A stretch of DNA of 64,000 nucleotides from Hydrogenophaga sp. (GCA_018333605.1 JAGXSV010000016.1:50547-114546); one strand, 5' to 3'. Positions 48,457 through 58,026 are shown, counted from the first letter of the stretch. Translations and numbers: made by a program. Notes: generated by a model not told the origin, from the letters alone.

Positions 48457-50240
48457 GCGAACGCGTCCCGGTGCCACAGCGCCAGCGCGGTCAGCGCGCG
48501 CAGTTCGCGCGTGTGGTTGCAGCGGCCGTCGCGGTGCTCATCCAGCAGACGGGTGACTCCGGCCGGCTCGAACAGCCGGGCGATCACTTCGCCGCCGGTC
48601 AGGGTCTGGCGCAGCCAGCCGTGCAGCTCGCCTTTGAACCAGTCGCCCACCGGCACGGTGAACATCTGCTTCTTGCGGTGCGCCAGGTCTTCGCCAATCA
48701 GCGGCACGACCGCGCGCTTGAACCAGTGCTTCTTGTCGCCCTGGGCCGAGAGCTTGGTGGCGCCGCGCGAACGGAAGGCAAATTCCATCATCCGCCAGTC
48801 GAGGAAGGGCGTGCGCGCCTCGATGCTCACCGCCATGCCCATGCGGTCGGGCTTGACCAGGTTGTTGCCGCTCAGCAGCAACTGCATGTCGAGATACAGC
48901 GCCTGGTTGATGCGGTCGAAGTGGCGGGCTTCGTTGAACCAGGGCTGGGCGGCGGCGGTGAAGCTGTCCATGCCGCCCAGCTGGGCGCGCACGCCAGGCC
49001 GGTAGAGCGTGGCTTTGGCTTCGGGTGAAAACAGGGAAATGCTGTCGAAATAGCTGCGTTCGAAATCGTTTTGGGGCAACGACAACGCGTCGGGCCGCGC
49101 AAAGAATTGCGCGTACTTGTCATAGCCTGCAAACAGCTCGTCGCCGCCGTCGCCGGTCAGCACCACCTTCACGTGTTTCGCGGCCAGCTCGCTCACGCGC
49201 AGCGTGGGCATGAAGGACGCGTCGCCGTGCGGCTGGTCCAGGTGGTGCAGCACCAGCGGCCAGCGGTCGAGCATGTTGAGTTCGGCGACTTCGCTGGTGT
49301 GGGCGCAGCCAAAGCGCTGCGCCGCCTGCAAGGCAAATGCCGACTCGTCGTAGCGTGGATCTGCAAAGCCGATGCAGAAGGTCTTGACCGGTTCCGTCAC
49401 ATGTCGCGCCATCAGGCCGACGATGGTGCTGGAGTCGACACCGCCCGAGAGGAAGGCGCCAAACGGCACGTCGGCACGCAGGCGGATGCGGGTGGCGTCG
49501 TCGAGCAGGGCCATGAACGCTTCGGCCCAGGCCCCAAACGTGTGGTCCTGCTCGCGCTGGTCGGCCAGGTTCCACCAGCGTTGCGTCTGCACCCCACCGC
49601 TGCGCGTGTATTTTTGCCAGGTGCCGGGCATGACGTGGCGCACGCCCTCGAACGCGGTCCACGGCGCCGGCACGTAGTTGAAGGTCAGGTAGTGGTGGAT
49701 CGCCTCCAGGTCCATGCCCGGTTTGCGGCGCACGGCGGGCCACAGCGCTTTCATCTCGGAGCCGAACACCATGCGCTGGCCGTCGTCGTGCACGTACAGC
49801 GGCTTGACACCGATGCGGTCGCGAGCCAAATACAGGGCATCCGCGCGCGCGTCGTCGATGGCCATGGCGAACATGCCGTTCAGGCGCTGCAGGCAGGCGA
49901 TACCCTCGCGCTCGTACAGACGCAGGATGACCTCGGTGTCCGACTGCGTGTCCAGCCGCACGCCCTGGGCGCGCAGCTCGGCGGCCAGTTCGATGTGGTT
50001 GAAGATTTCGCCGTTCTGCACCACGGCAATCTGGCCATCGTCGCTCACAAAAGGCTGGTGGCCGCCGCCGAGGTCGATGATGGACAGGCGCCGGTTGCCG
50101 ATGGCCACGCCGCGTGCCGGGCGGCAGTGGATGCCCTCGTCGTCCGGGCCGCGGTGGATCAGCGCCTGCGCCATGCCATGCAGGGCTTCATCGGCCAGTG
50201 CTTGTTGCTTTCGGTCCCAGTAGCCAAAGATGCCGCACAT
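48453..50240 (-). CDS. asnB: Asparagine synthase-type glutamine-hydrolysing amidotransferase
   Basis: 595 residues. The N-terminal glutaminase begins 'MCGIFGYWD' with the catalytic Cys at position 2. The synthetase domain has the PP-loop 'FGAFLSGGVDSSTIVGLM' and 'KVVLTGDGGDELFAGYDKY'. In polysaccharide clusters such enzymes often amidate a uronic acid or a nonulosonate carboxyl instead of making free asparagine, and the operon setting favours that here. Full length, with no lesions seen. Confidence 0.85.
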   Translation of the reverse strand: MCGIFGYWDRKQQALADEALHGMAQALIHRGPDDEGIHCRPARGVAIGNRRLSIIDLGGGHQPFVSDDGQIAVVQNGEIFNHIELAAELRAQGVRLDTQSDTEVILRLYEREGIACLQRLNGMFAMAIDDARADALYLARDRIGVKPLYVHDDGQRMVFGSEMKALWPAVRRKPGMDLEAIHHYLTFNYVPAPWTAFEGVRHVMPGTWQKYTRSGGVQTQRWWNLADQREQDHTFGAWAEAFMALLDDATRIRLRADVPFGAFLSGGVDSSTIVGLMARHVTEPVKTFCIGFADPRYDESAFALQAAQRFGCAHTSEVAELNMLDRWPLVLHHLDQPHGDASFMPTLRVSELAAKHVKVVLTGDGGDELFAGYDKYAQFFARPDALSLPQNDFERSYFDSISLFSPEAKATLYRPGVRAQLGGMDSFTAAAQPWFNEARHFDRINQALYLDMQLLLSGNNLVKPDRMGMAVSIEARTPFLDWRMMEFAFRSRGATKLSAQGDKKHWFKRAVVPLIGEDLAHRKKQMFTVPVGDWFKGELHGWLRQTLTGGEVIARLFEPAGVTRLLDEHRDGRCNHTRELRALTALALWHRDAFA

Positions 50241-50241
50241 G

Positions 50242-50796
50242 TCAGTTCGCTCCTTTTCCGCTCAGGCGTCGGATGGTCCACCAGCAGATTTTCAAATCGA
50301 GCCAGAGCGAGGTTTCGCGCGTGTAGCGCAGGTCGGCTTCGAGCCGCTGCGCTTCGGTGGATTCGGAGCGGTACAGCGCCTGCGCCAGCCCGGTGATGCC
50401 AGGACGCACGCTGCAGCGCTGGCTCCAGTCGGCTTCGGTGTACAGACTCTTCTGCGCTGGTACATCAGGCCGCGGGCCAACCAGGCTCATGTCGCCGGTG
50501 AGCACGTTGATGAGTTGCGGCAACTCGTCCAGGCTGGTGCGTCGAATGAAGCGCCCCACGCGGGTGACGCGCGGGTCGTTGGCCGAGGTGAAGTACGGGC
50601 CGATGCTGGCGGCGTTTTTCACCATGCTGCGAAACTTGAACATGCCGAATTCGCGCCCGTGCAGGCCGACGCGGGTTTGGCGGAACAGCACCGGAAAACC
50701 ACTCTCCAGGGCCACCGCCAGTGCCGTGCCCAGCAGCAGCGGACTGAGCAGCAGCAGGGCCAGCAACGCAGTTGCGATGTCAAGCAGGCGCTTCAT
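50242..50796 (-). CDS. Initiating sugar-phosphate transferase (PglC/WcaJ C-terminal type)
   Basis: 184 residues, monotopic membrane enzyme. One N-terminal hydrophobic re-entrant helix ('LLDIATALLALLLLSPLLLG'), then 'FRQTRVGLHGREFGMFKFRSMV', 'RVGRFIRRTSLDELPQLINVL' and 'GDMSLVGPRPD', all family signatures. It transfers a sugar phosphate to undecaprenyl phosphate and starts the repeat unit. 4-bp overlap with the upstream gene. Confidence 0.93.
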   Translation of the reverse strand: MKRLLDIATALLALLLLSPLLLGTALAVALESGFPVLFRQTRVGLHGREFGMFKFRSMVKNAASIGPYFTSANDPRVTRVGRFIRRTSLDELPQLINVLTGDMSLVGPRPDVPAQKSLYTEADWSQRCSVRPGITGLAQALYRSESTEAQRLEADLRYTRETSLWLDLKICWWTIRRLSGKGAN

Positions 50797-51611
50797 GCCG
50801 CAGGCTGGCCCGGCGCGGGCATGGTCGCTGCGATCTGCCCGATGGTTTCGGCGATGCGGCGGCGGCTGGCTTCAACCTGTTGCGCGTCGCGCTGGCCCAG
50901 CGCACGCTCGGCCTCGCGCAGCGCGGCCACTTCACGCTCAAACCCGGCGGCCGAAGTGGCGTCGTGAAACGTGCGCGAGAGAATCACCGCCCGCGAGCCC
51001 AGCCGCAGGTGCTCGGCCAGCACGTCACGGCCCGGCAGCAAGCCGCCATCGAGTCGTGCAATGCCTCCAAAACCGAAGCGCAGCCCCTGCGCGCGCACCA
51101 GCCGCGCCGCGCCATCCAGCATGCCCAGGGCCAGTGGCTCAAACATGAAACGCTGGCGCAGCGAGATGTGCAGGTCGTTCAGGCCCACATAAACTTCATC
51201 CAGGCCCGGTGTGCCCAGCCATTCGCGCAGCGTCTCTAATGCGCCCGGCGTTTCCAGCAGTGCCACCACGGGCGCGCGGCCAGCCACGATGGCGCTGAAC
51301 GCCCGCAATTCCCAGGCCTCGCTGAACATGGGCAGCATCAGCAGGTCGGCGCCCTGCGCCAGCACGGCGTTTACCTCGGTGTGTGTGTCCGGGTTGAGTG
51401 GGTTCACCCGCACCATCAGGCGCGAGCGCTGCAGCACCGCCTTGATGCGGCCCACGTCGTCCAGCGTGTGGGTGCTGATGAAGGTATTGCGCCCGACCTG
51501 GCGCTCGGCCTTGCCAAATCGCTCCAGATCGACCCACAGGCGCATGCCCTCCAGCGCGTCGCAGCGGCGAGCAAAGTCGGGGTCGTTGGTGATCTGGATC
51601 AGGTCGAGCAT
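50793..51611 (-). CDS. HpcH/HpaI aldolase/citrate lyase family protein
   Basis: 272 residues. The TIM-barrel metal site is recognisable: 'VVALLETPGALETL' (Glu ligand) and 'EVYVGLNDLHISL' (Asp ligand). The upstream segment 'FISTHTLDDVGRIKAVL' and a basic 'LMVRVNPLNP' complete the site. Family members make or break carbon-carbon bonds between pyruvate or acetyl-CoA and an aldehyde. It sits inside the glycan operon, overlapping the sugar transferase, so a role in making or trimming an unusual acyl or keto sugar is possible but untested. Confidence 0.78.
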   Translation of the reverse strand: MLDLIQITNDPDFARRCDALEGMRLWVDLERFGKAERQVGRNTFISTHTLDDVGRIKAVLQRSRLMVRVNPLNPDTHTEVNAVLAQGADLLMLPMFSEAWELRAFSAIVAGRAPVVALLETPGALETLREWLGTPGLDEVYVGLNDLHISLRQRFMFEPLALGMLDGAARLVRAQGLRFGFGGIARLDGGLLPGRDVLAEHLRLGSRAVILSRTFHDATSAAGFEREVAALREAERALGQRDAQQVEASRRRIAETIGQIAATMPAPGQPAA

Positions 51612-51623
51612 GGGTGGGGCGGA

Positions 51624-53141
51624 TTATCGCCGCAGCGCCTGGCGCAGACCGGGCGAAAACACCCATGCCAGCGCCGCCACCGAGGCCGCCAGCAGCAGCG
51701 CTGTGATCAGTCCGTGCAGGGGCTCCGGCGTTTCAAACGCGTTGGCGCCCAGAGCCAGCGCGATGGCGGCAAGGGCTGCAGGCAGCAGGTCAGCAAACTT
51801 CAGTACGCCGCGCAGCACATCACGTTCGCTCACCAGCAAAACCACGGCAGCTGCGCTCAGGGCGCCGTTGATGGCCCACATCACCTGCTTGCCGTTCAGG
51901 CCTTTGACTGCACCCATTTCGCCCATGGCCCAGCCCAGCCCGGCCAGCAGCACCAGCGCACCGCCATAGGCCGCCACCGCACTGCGCAGCCGTCCCGTGC
52001 TGGCCAGCAGGGTCAGCAGCACCGCCAGCAGCGCTTGCGGCAAGAGCGACCATGCGCCTATGCGCCCCCAGGCACCCACCTGGGCCACCGCTTCTGCGGG
52101 CATGCGGCCCCAGCCAAACAGCAACTGGGCCAGGGCGGGCGCCATGCTGGCCAGGGCGGCCGCTGCGGCGCAGGCCAGCACCCAGGCCAGCACAAACGCG
52201 TGGCGCAACGCGTCACGCTGCCGGGTGAGCGGGTCTTTTGCCGACAAGTCTGAACGGGGTGCAAAAGCTTTGGCAATGCCCGGAAAGGCCAGCGCGGCCA
52301 CCAATTGAACCGCCAGCACCAGCGGCAGCTCCACCAGTTTCCAGGCGTAATTGAAGGTGGTCAGCGCCCCTTCACCGGTGGTGGACGCCAGACTGCGCCC
52401 CAGCAAGGGCAGCAGCAACGGCAGGCCGGCACTGGCCAGCGCCCACAACCAGATGGGGCTGTGCGGCCATTCCACGGCGGTGCCGGTTGCGGGTGCTTCA
52501 GGGGGGCCGGCCCGGCGTGTGCGCCACCCGAGCCACAGCAGCCGCAGCACCATGCCCAGCAGCAGGCCCCAGCCCAGCCAGGTGATGGGTGCCGCCATGT
52601 CTGCGCGCATTTGCGTCATGGTCAGCAGCAACGCGCCCACCACCGCACCGTTGACCACCAGATTGGCGCCGTACATGCCCGTGAAATCGCGCAGGTGTTG
52701 CAGGCGCACCGTCCACAGCGCGGCCAGCATGGCCAGGGGCATGGCCAGGGCGCTCCACAACAAAGCGCGGTGCGCCGTGGCGCGGGCGGTTTCGCTCAGG
52801 CCCGGTGCCAGTGCAGAGGTGATCAGGCCGGGGGCGAGCACCAGGGTCAGTGCCGTTACAAACCCACCCACCAGCAACACCCCGGCCAGGCGTTTGAGGG
52901 TGACGGCTTGAGCGCTGGCGCTTTGGCGTGCCCACAGGGGCAGCAGCACATAACCCAGCGCGCCCGATGCCAAAATGCCGGTCAGCATGTCCGGCAGGGT
53001 GAGCATGAGGATGGCCACGTCGGCCTGGCCGGTGGCGCCGAGCGTGGCGGCCTGCACCGACTCGCGCAGCAAACCCAGCAGGCGGCTGGCCAGCAACAGG
53101 GCGAGGGAGACCAGACCGGCGCGCAGCAACATGGCCTGCAT
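51624..53141 (-). CDS. MurJ/MviN-family lipid flippase
   Basis: 505 residues with about 13-14 hydrophobic helices. 'GLVSLALLLASRLLGLLRESVQAATLGATGQADVA' is the classic MviN opening. First gene of the glycan operon. Its location suggests that it flips the undecaprenyl-linked glycan in place of a Wzx. It may instead be a stray MurJ, but this window holds no other flippase or polymerase (Wzy). Confidence 0.85.
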   Translation of the reverse strand: MQAMLLRAGLVSLALLLASRLLGLLRESVQAATLGATGQADVAILMLTLPDMLTGILASGALGYVLLPLWARQSASAQAVTLKRLAGVLLVGGFVTALTLVLAPGLITSALAPGLSETARATAHRALLWSALAMPLAMLAALWTVRLQHLRDFTGMYGANLVVNGAVVGALLLTMTQMRADMAAPITWLGWGLLLGMVLRLLWLGWRTRRAGPPEAPATGTAVEWPHSPIWLWALASAGLPLLLPLLGRSLASTTGEGALTTFNYAWKLVELPLVLAVQLVAALAFPGIAKAFAPRSDLSAKDPLTRQRDALRHAFVLAWVLACAAAAALASMAPALAQLLFGWGRMPAEAVAQVGAWGRIGAWSLLPQALLAVLLTLLASTGRLRSAVAAYGGALVLLAGLGWAMGEMGAVKGLNGKQVMWAINGALSAAAVVLLVSERDVLRGVLKFADLLPAALAAIALALGANAFETPEPLHGLITALLLAASVAALAWVFSPGLRQALRR

Positions 53142-53267
53142 TATCGGGCGGTGCCTGACTGGGTGTCAGAGAACTAAAATGCAAGGTTTCGCGTGACGTC
53201 TGCGTGGTCGCCACCCGGCGCCTGGACCCACCCCGATCTGCCCGCTGGGCAACCACCTGTTCCTTTT

Positions 53268-54845
53268 ATGTCCCAAGCCACACCCAACAGCCCAGCCGCC
53301 GACACCGCCGTGACCGGTGCCCACCCTGCGTTTGATGACAACCAGCTGATCGTCGAGCGCCGCGAAAAGCTCAAGGCCATGCGCGAGGCGCAGCAGCAAG
53401 GCAAGGGTGTGGCGTTTCCCAACGACTTCAAGCCGTCGGACAAAGCCGCCGAGCTGTTCGCCCTGCACAGCGAAGCCACCAAGGAAGGCCTGGAAGCCAA
53501 CCCGGCGCGCGCCAGTGTGGCCGGGCGCATGATGCTCAAGCGCGTCATGGGCAAGGCCAGCTTTGCCACGCTGCAAGATGCGTCGTTTGGTCCGTCGGGT
53601 GGCCGTATCCAGATCTACCTGAACAACGACAGCGTGGGCGAAGCGCTGCACAACGCGTTCAAGCACTGGGATTTGGGCGATATCGTGGCGGCCGAGGGCG
53701 TGCTGTTCAAGACCCGCACCGGCGAGCTGACCATCCACGCCGACAAGATCCGCCTGATCACCAAGAGCCTGCGTCCGCTGCCCGACAAGTTCCACGGCAT
53801 CCACGACCAGGAGATCAAGTACCGCCAGCGCTACGTGGACCTGATGACCGATGAGGCCGCTCGCCGCCGTTTCGTCACCCGCAGCCAGGCGTTGTCCAGC
53901 ATCCGCGAATACATGGTCAGCCACGGCTTTCTGGAAGTGGAAACGCCCATGCTGCACCCCATTCCCGGCGGCGCCAACGCCAAGCCGTTCAAGACGCACC
54001 ACAACGCGCTGGACCAGGAAATGTTTCTGCGCATCGCGCCCGAGCTGTACCTGAAGCGCTTGCTGGTGGGCGGGTTTGACCGCGTGTTCGAAATCAACCG
54101 CAACTTCCGCAACGAAGGCATCAGCGTCCGGCACAACCCCGAGTTCACCATGATGGAGTTCTACGCGGCGTACTGGAATTACCACGACCTGATGGACTTC
54201 AACGAGCAGCTGATCCGTCACGTGGTGCAGCAGGTGCACGGCGACACGCCCCTGACCTACAACGGCAAGCCGGTGGACGTGACTTCGCCATTCGAGCGGC
54301 TGACGATCCGTGAAGCGATTTTGAAATACACCGAGGCGGGTGAGGGTGTGGACAGCGCCGAATGGCTGATCCCGGCGTTGCGCAAGCTGGGCATGACCGA
54401 AGCCAAGCACCAGCTCAGCACGCGCAGCCTGGCCAGTTTGCAGGTGCTGTACTTTGAAGAGACGGTGGAAGAAAAGCTCTGGAACCCGACCTTCATCATG
54501 GAGCACCCGACCGAAATCTCGCCGCTGGCGCGCGCCAACGACGAGCGCCCGGAAGTGACCGAGCGTTTCGAGCTCTACATCACCGGCCGCGAATTCGGCA
54601 ACGCCTTCTCTGAGCTGAACGACGCCGAAGACCAGGCCGCGCGCTTTCACGCGCAGGTGTCGGCCAAGGACGGTGGCGACGAAGAAGCCATGTACTTTGA
54701 TGCCGACTTCATCCGCGCGCTGGAATACGGCATGCCTCCGGCCGGCGGCTGCGGCATTGGTATTGACCGTTTGATGATGCTTCTGACCGATAGTCCGAGC
54801 ATCCGCGACGTGATCCTGTTCCCGGCGCTGCGCCGGGAAGTTTGA
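53268..54845 (+). CDS. lysS: Lysine--tRNA ligase (class II)
   Basis: 525 residues. An OB-fold anticodon domain ('[16 protein letters not shown]') precedes class II motif 1 (around '[21 protein letters not shown]'), motif 2 ('[29 protein letters not shown]') and motif 3 ('[29 protein letters not shown]'). The ATG at 53268 ('MSQATPNS') is preferred to 53193. Divergent from the glycan operon, 126 bp apart. Confidence 0.97.
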   Translation: MSQATPNSPAADTAVTGAHPAFDDNQLIVERREKLKAMREAQQQGKGVAFPNDFKPSDKAAELFALHSEATKEGLEANPARASVAGRMMLKRVMGKASFATLQDASFGPSGGRIQIYLNNDSVGEALHNAFKHWDLGDIVAAEGVLFKTRTGELTIHADKIRLITKSLRPLPDKFHGIHDQEIKYRQRYVDLMTDEAARRRFVTRSQALSSIREYMVSHGFLEVETPMLHPIPGGANAKPFKTHHNALDQEMFLRIAPELYLKRLLVGGFDRVFEINRNFRNEGISVRHNPEFTMMEFYAAYWNYHDLMDFNEQLIRHVVQQVHGDTPLTYNGKPVDVTSPFERLTIREAILKYTEAGEGVDSAEWLIPALRKLGMTEAKHQLSTRSLASLQVLYFEETVEEKLWNPTFIMEHPTEISPLARANDERPEVTERFELYITGREFGNAFSELNDAEDQAARFHAQVSAKDGGDEEAMYFDADFIRALEYGMPPAGGCGIGIDRLMMLLTDSPSIRDVILFPALRREV

Positions 54846-54903
54846 TCAAGCCCGGCGGCGAATGGCTTGAACCGCCGCCCGCTGGTTCCGTTGTCCCGGC
54901 CGG

Positions 54904-56703
54904 TCAGAAATTCAGCGTCTGGATGCTCTTGCGCGGGTTCTTGCGAAGCTCGTCCAGACCGATGAGCATCCAGTCCAGGTGGGCTTGGGCGTTTTGCTGA
55001 AGCTCCAGCCCCTCCTCTGGCAGCAATGCCAGCACCACCTTGAAACGCAGGGTTGCGCCCACGGGCAACTGAGCCGATGGACGCAGGCCACCTGCCACGA
55101 TGCTGGTGGCCGCAGCCACCGCCTGAGCGGCCCGCACCGGACCTTCCATCAGCAGCGCAAAGGTTTTGTTGTCCACACGGGCAGCCGTGTCCACATCGCG
55201 CGCCATCGAGCGCAGCAGCGAGCCGGTGAGCACCAAGGCACGGTCGGCCACCTCCCGACCGTGCTCTTTTTCAAACCAGGCGTGGTTGTCCAGATCGATC
55301 AACAGCAGCGCTATGTGGTGGTTGTAGCGCTGGGCACGCACGAGGCTGTCGTGCAGGCGCAGCATGCCGTTGTGGCGGTTGGTGAGGCCGGTGAGCGGCT
55401 CGGTCAAGGCCAGTGCCTTGGCGCGGGTTTGGGCCTCGTGCTGCATGGATGAGCGTTGCAGAAGACCATAGATGAGCAATGGCGCTTCAATGGCCGCCGC
55501 GATCACCATGCCGTATTGCGACAAGAAGCCCGACGACATCAGGCCGAAGTTGCGCAAGATGGGCAGCGTGCCCGCCATCAGTACCGGCAGAATACCCAGC
55601 GCGATCCAGCGCACCCAGCGGTCACCCGTGCACCAGGCGGCCCACAACATGGCGTAGATCAGCACCATGGTCAGTGCGCCGGCGGTGGTGATCGCTTGCA
55701 GGGTTTCGCTGCTGGGCCTGAACACATCCCAGGCGGTCAGCACCACCAGCACACCGGCCAGGGTGATGGACAGGCGGTCCAGCCAGAGCCCGACGCGCCG
55801 GGGTTGCACCACATGCCTTACAAACAGCAGACCCACCACGGCCACCAAGGGCAAGAGTATGAATTCGGCCAGTCCATTCCAGCGGGCCGACTGGGGCCAC
55901 AGAAATTGCCCGCCGACCCCGAGTGAGGCGGCCAGCGCGAGGCCCAGCACCGAGATGTAGACCGCGTAGGCCCCAAAGCTGATGTCGCGAAAGACCAGCG
56001 CGTTGGCTACCGCCACGGCAGTCAGCAGCAACGCCATGCCGAAATACGCACCCAGCAAGAATTGTTGGGTGATGCGCTGTTCGCGCAGATGGCTGTGGCG
56101 GTGCACAAACAGTTCGCTCGAGAATGGCACCCGGGCATGCTGAATGCGCACCCAATAGGTCACCGGCACGTCGGCCCGTGCGTCCAGCGCAAACACCGGG
56201 TAGCGGTCGGGCGAGGCCCAGTCGCGCACCGGTATGCTGTCACCCGCGTGTTGCGCCTGCCAGGTGCCGTCGTGGTGCTGGTAATACAAGCTGATGCGAT
56301 CGGTACCTGAATGCGTCAACTCCAGCTCCCAGTGCGCACGGGTGTCTTGTACCCAAGCGTCAAACCGCACCCAGAGCACCGCTTCTGGGCCCATGAGCAG
56401 GCGGTGCTTGGGGCCGCGCACCGCAAAAGGCAAGCTGTCCTGGCGTTGGGCCACTTCTTGAGCCGTCAGCTGGCCGCTAGGGTCGACCCAGAACAGGCTG
56501 CGCTGCGCCAGCGGCACACTTTTTTGTGCACTGTCGAGCACCACGGGCGGCAGCGTCAAGAGACTGGGTGTGTCGTTGGCCTGTGCCCGGCCCGTCCCGA
56601 AAACCAGCAACAACAGGAAGCCCATGAGGCCCAGCAGTGCGCCCCAGTGCTGGAGCATCGTGCTGATGCGGGTGAGGGGCGTGTGTCGAAAAATGCGCAT
56701 CAC
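54904..56703 (-). CDS. 7TM-DISM sensory protein with degenerate GGDEF domain
   Basis: 599 residues. A signal segment (about 15-42) is followed by a periplasmic 7TMR-DISMED2-like domain ('VLWVRFDAWVQDTRAHWELEL', 'TYWVRIQHARVPFSSEL'), seven hydrophobic helices (about 210-420), then a GGDEF fold: 'EPLTGLTNRHNGMLRLHD', 'LLLIDLDNHAWFEKEHG', 'ARVDNKTFALLME'. The catalytic G-G-D-E-F is replaced by D-N-K-T-F, so cyclic-di-GMP synthesis is not expected. It may act as a GTP or c-di-GMP sensor or be losing function. Confidence 0.85.
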   Translation of the reverse strand: MMRIFRHTPLTRISTMLQHWGALLGLMGFLLLLVFGTGRAQANDTPSLLTLPPVVLDSAQKSVPLAQRSLFWVDPSGQLTAQEVAQRQDSLPFAVRGPKHRLLMGPEAVLWVRFDAWVQDTRAHWELELTHSGTDRISLYYQHHDGTWQAQHAGDSIPVRDWASPDRYPVFALDARADVPVTYWVRIQHARVPFSSELFVHRHSHLREQRITQQFLLGAYFGMALLLTAVAVANALVFRDISFGAYAVYISVLGLALAASLGVGGQFLWPQSARWNGLAEFILLPLVAVVGLLFVRHVVQPRRVGLWLDRLSITLAGVLVVLTAWDVFRPSSETLQAITTAGALTMVLIYAMLWAAWCTGDRWVRWIALGILPVLMAGTLPILRNFGLMSSGFLSQYGMVIAAAIEAPLLIYGLLQRSSMQHEAQTRAKALALTEPLTGLTNRHNGMLRLHDSLVRAQRYNHHIALLLIDLDNHAWFEKEHGREVADRALVLTGSLLRSMARDVDTAARVDNKTFALLMEGPVRAAQAVAAATSIVAGGLRPSAQLPVGATLRFKVVLALLPEEGLELQQNAQAHLDWMLIGLDELRKNPRKSIQTLNF

Positions 56704-56801
56704 CCATTTTGTCTTGTCCCGCCGCCCGTTCCTCGGTCACAACCGACAGGCCAGCGTTCGGTCAAGGCCAACGCAGCAAAACGGCCACACCGACAGGCAG
56801 C

Positions 56802-56836
56802 AAAAAGCCCCGGCTGATGCAACAGCCGAGGCTTTT
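56802..56836 (-). terminator. Intrinsic terminator after rpoH
   Basis: 'aaaagcc-cggct' pairs with 'agccg-ggctttt' around a short loop, with one bulge per side. On the minus strand it ends in a T-run, 41 bp after the rpoH stop. Confidence 0.8.
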
Positions 56837-56876
56837 GAGGTCACGCCAAGGCAAAGGCCCCAAGCCGTTGCGAGGT

Positions 56877-57833
56877 TCAGGCGTAAACCGCCAAGGCCTT
56901 GCGCATTTTTTTCATGGCCGCGACTTCAATCTGGCGCACCCGCTCGGCGCTCACGCCGTATTCAGCCGCCAGTTCGTGCAGCGTCATGCCACCCGAGCCA
57001 TCATCGTTCACCTTCAGCCAGCGTTCGCTGACGATGCGGCGCGAGCGGTCGTCCAGCTCGCTCATCGCCTGTGCAATGCCTTCGGTGGCCAGCGCGTCGC
57101 GCTCGGCTGACTCCAGCACCGCGGTCGGCTCATGGGTGCCGTCGGCCAGGTAGGCAATCGGTCCAAAACTGTCTTCTCCGTCGTCACCTGGGCCGGGGTC
57201 CAGCACCACGTCGCCACCCGATAAGCGGGTTTCCATTTCGCGCACTTCCTCCGGCTTTACCTTCAGTTCGCGCGCCATCACGCTCACTTCGGTGTCAGAC
57301 AGCACATCGCGGTGCGTGTCGCCGTCCAGCGCATCGGCGCGAAAACCTTGTTTGCGCGAGCGCAGGTTGAAAAACAGCTTGCGCTGTGCCTTGGTGGTGG
57401 CCAGCTTCACCATGCGCCAGTTTTTCAGGATGTACTCGTGAATCTCGGCCTTGATCCAGTGCATGGCGTAGCTCACCAAGCGCACACCCTGGTCGGGGTC
57501 AAAGCGCTTTACGGCCTTCATCAGGCCCACATTGCCTTCCTGAATCAGGTCGCCGTGCGGCAGGCCATAGCCCAGGTATTGGCGGGAAATCGACACCACC
57601 AGACGCAGGTGCGACATCACCAACTGGCCAGCAGCATCCAGATCGTTGTGATCGCGCAGGCGACGTGCAGCGTTCTGCTCTTCGTCCAGCGTCAGCAGCG
57701 GCATGCGGTTGACCGCAGAAATATAAGCGTCCAAGTTTCCCAGCGGCGGCATCGTGAGCGAGCGGCTGGCCCAAGGGCTGACCACGGCCAAGTTGGCGGT
57801 GGGCAGGGTGGCGGGAGCAAGTGATACGGACAT
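56877..57833 (-). CDS. rpoH: RNA polymerase heat-shock sigma factor (sigma-32)
   Basis: 318 residues. The diagnostic RpoH box 'TTKAQRKLFFNLRSRKQ' is present, with region 2.4 'LVSYAMHWIKAEIHEYILKNW' and region 4.2 'TLHELAAEYGVSAERVRQIEVAAMKKMRKAL'. The ATG at 57833 has AGGAGG ten bases upstream. A perfect CIRCE operator lies 36 bp before the start, pointing to control by the repressor HrcA. Slightly longer than E. coli RpoH (284) because of an N-terminal extension and an acidic insert near 'GPGDDGEDSFGP'. Confidence 0.95.
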   Translation of the reverse strand: MSVSLAPATLPTANLAVVSPWASRSLTMPPLGNLDAYISAVNRMPLLTLDEEQNAARRLRDHNDLDAAGQLVMSHLRLVVSISRQYLGYGLPHGDLIQEGNVGLMKAVKRFDPDQGVRLVSYAMHWIKAEIHEYILKNWRMVKLATTKAQRKLFFNLRSRKQGFRADALDGDTHRDVLSDTEVSVMARELKVKPEEVREMETRLSGGDVVLDPGPGDDGEDSFGPIAYLADGTHEPTAVLESAERDALATEGIAQAMSELDDRSRRIVSERWLKVNDDGSGGMTLHELAAEYGVSAERVRQIEVAAMKKMRKALAVYA

Positions 57834-57868
57834 GTGAAGAACCCTCCTCAGGTTGGTTTTCATAAATA

Positions 57869-57895
57869 TTAGCACTCTCTATGAGTGAGTGCTAA
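57869..57895. promoter_or_regulatory. CIRCE operator (HrcA binding site)
   Basis: TTAGCACTC, nine-base spacer, GAGTGCTAA: an exact match to the 9-9-9 CIRCE consensus. It is 36 bp upstream of the rpoH start codon (minus strand). Confidence 0.95.
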
Positions 57896-57994
57896 TTGAA
57901 TGGTTCCATGGGCTTGATATGGCTGGGCTTTGCGCGGGTGTCGGTGCGGCATGCAGGGCGCCGGGCTTTGCTAGACAGCTTGAACGCTTTCATG

Positions 57995-58014
57995 TACTGT
58001 ACGTATAAACAGTC
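57995..58014 (+). promoter_or_regulatory. LexA (SOS) box of the imuA operon
   Basis: 'TACTGTacgtataaACAGTC' contains CTGT-N8-ACAG and differs little from the E. coli consensus. It ends 12 bp before the imuA start, where a repressor would block transcription or early elongation. Confidence 0.93.
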
Positions 58015-58026
58015 TTTGACGTCAAC

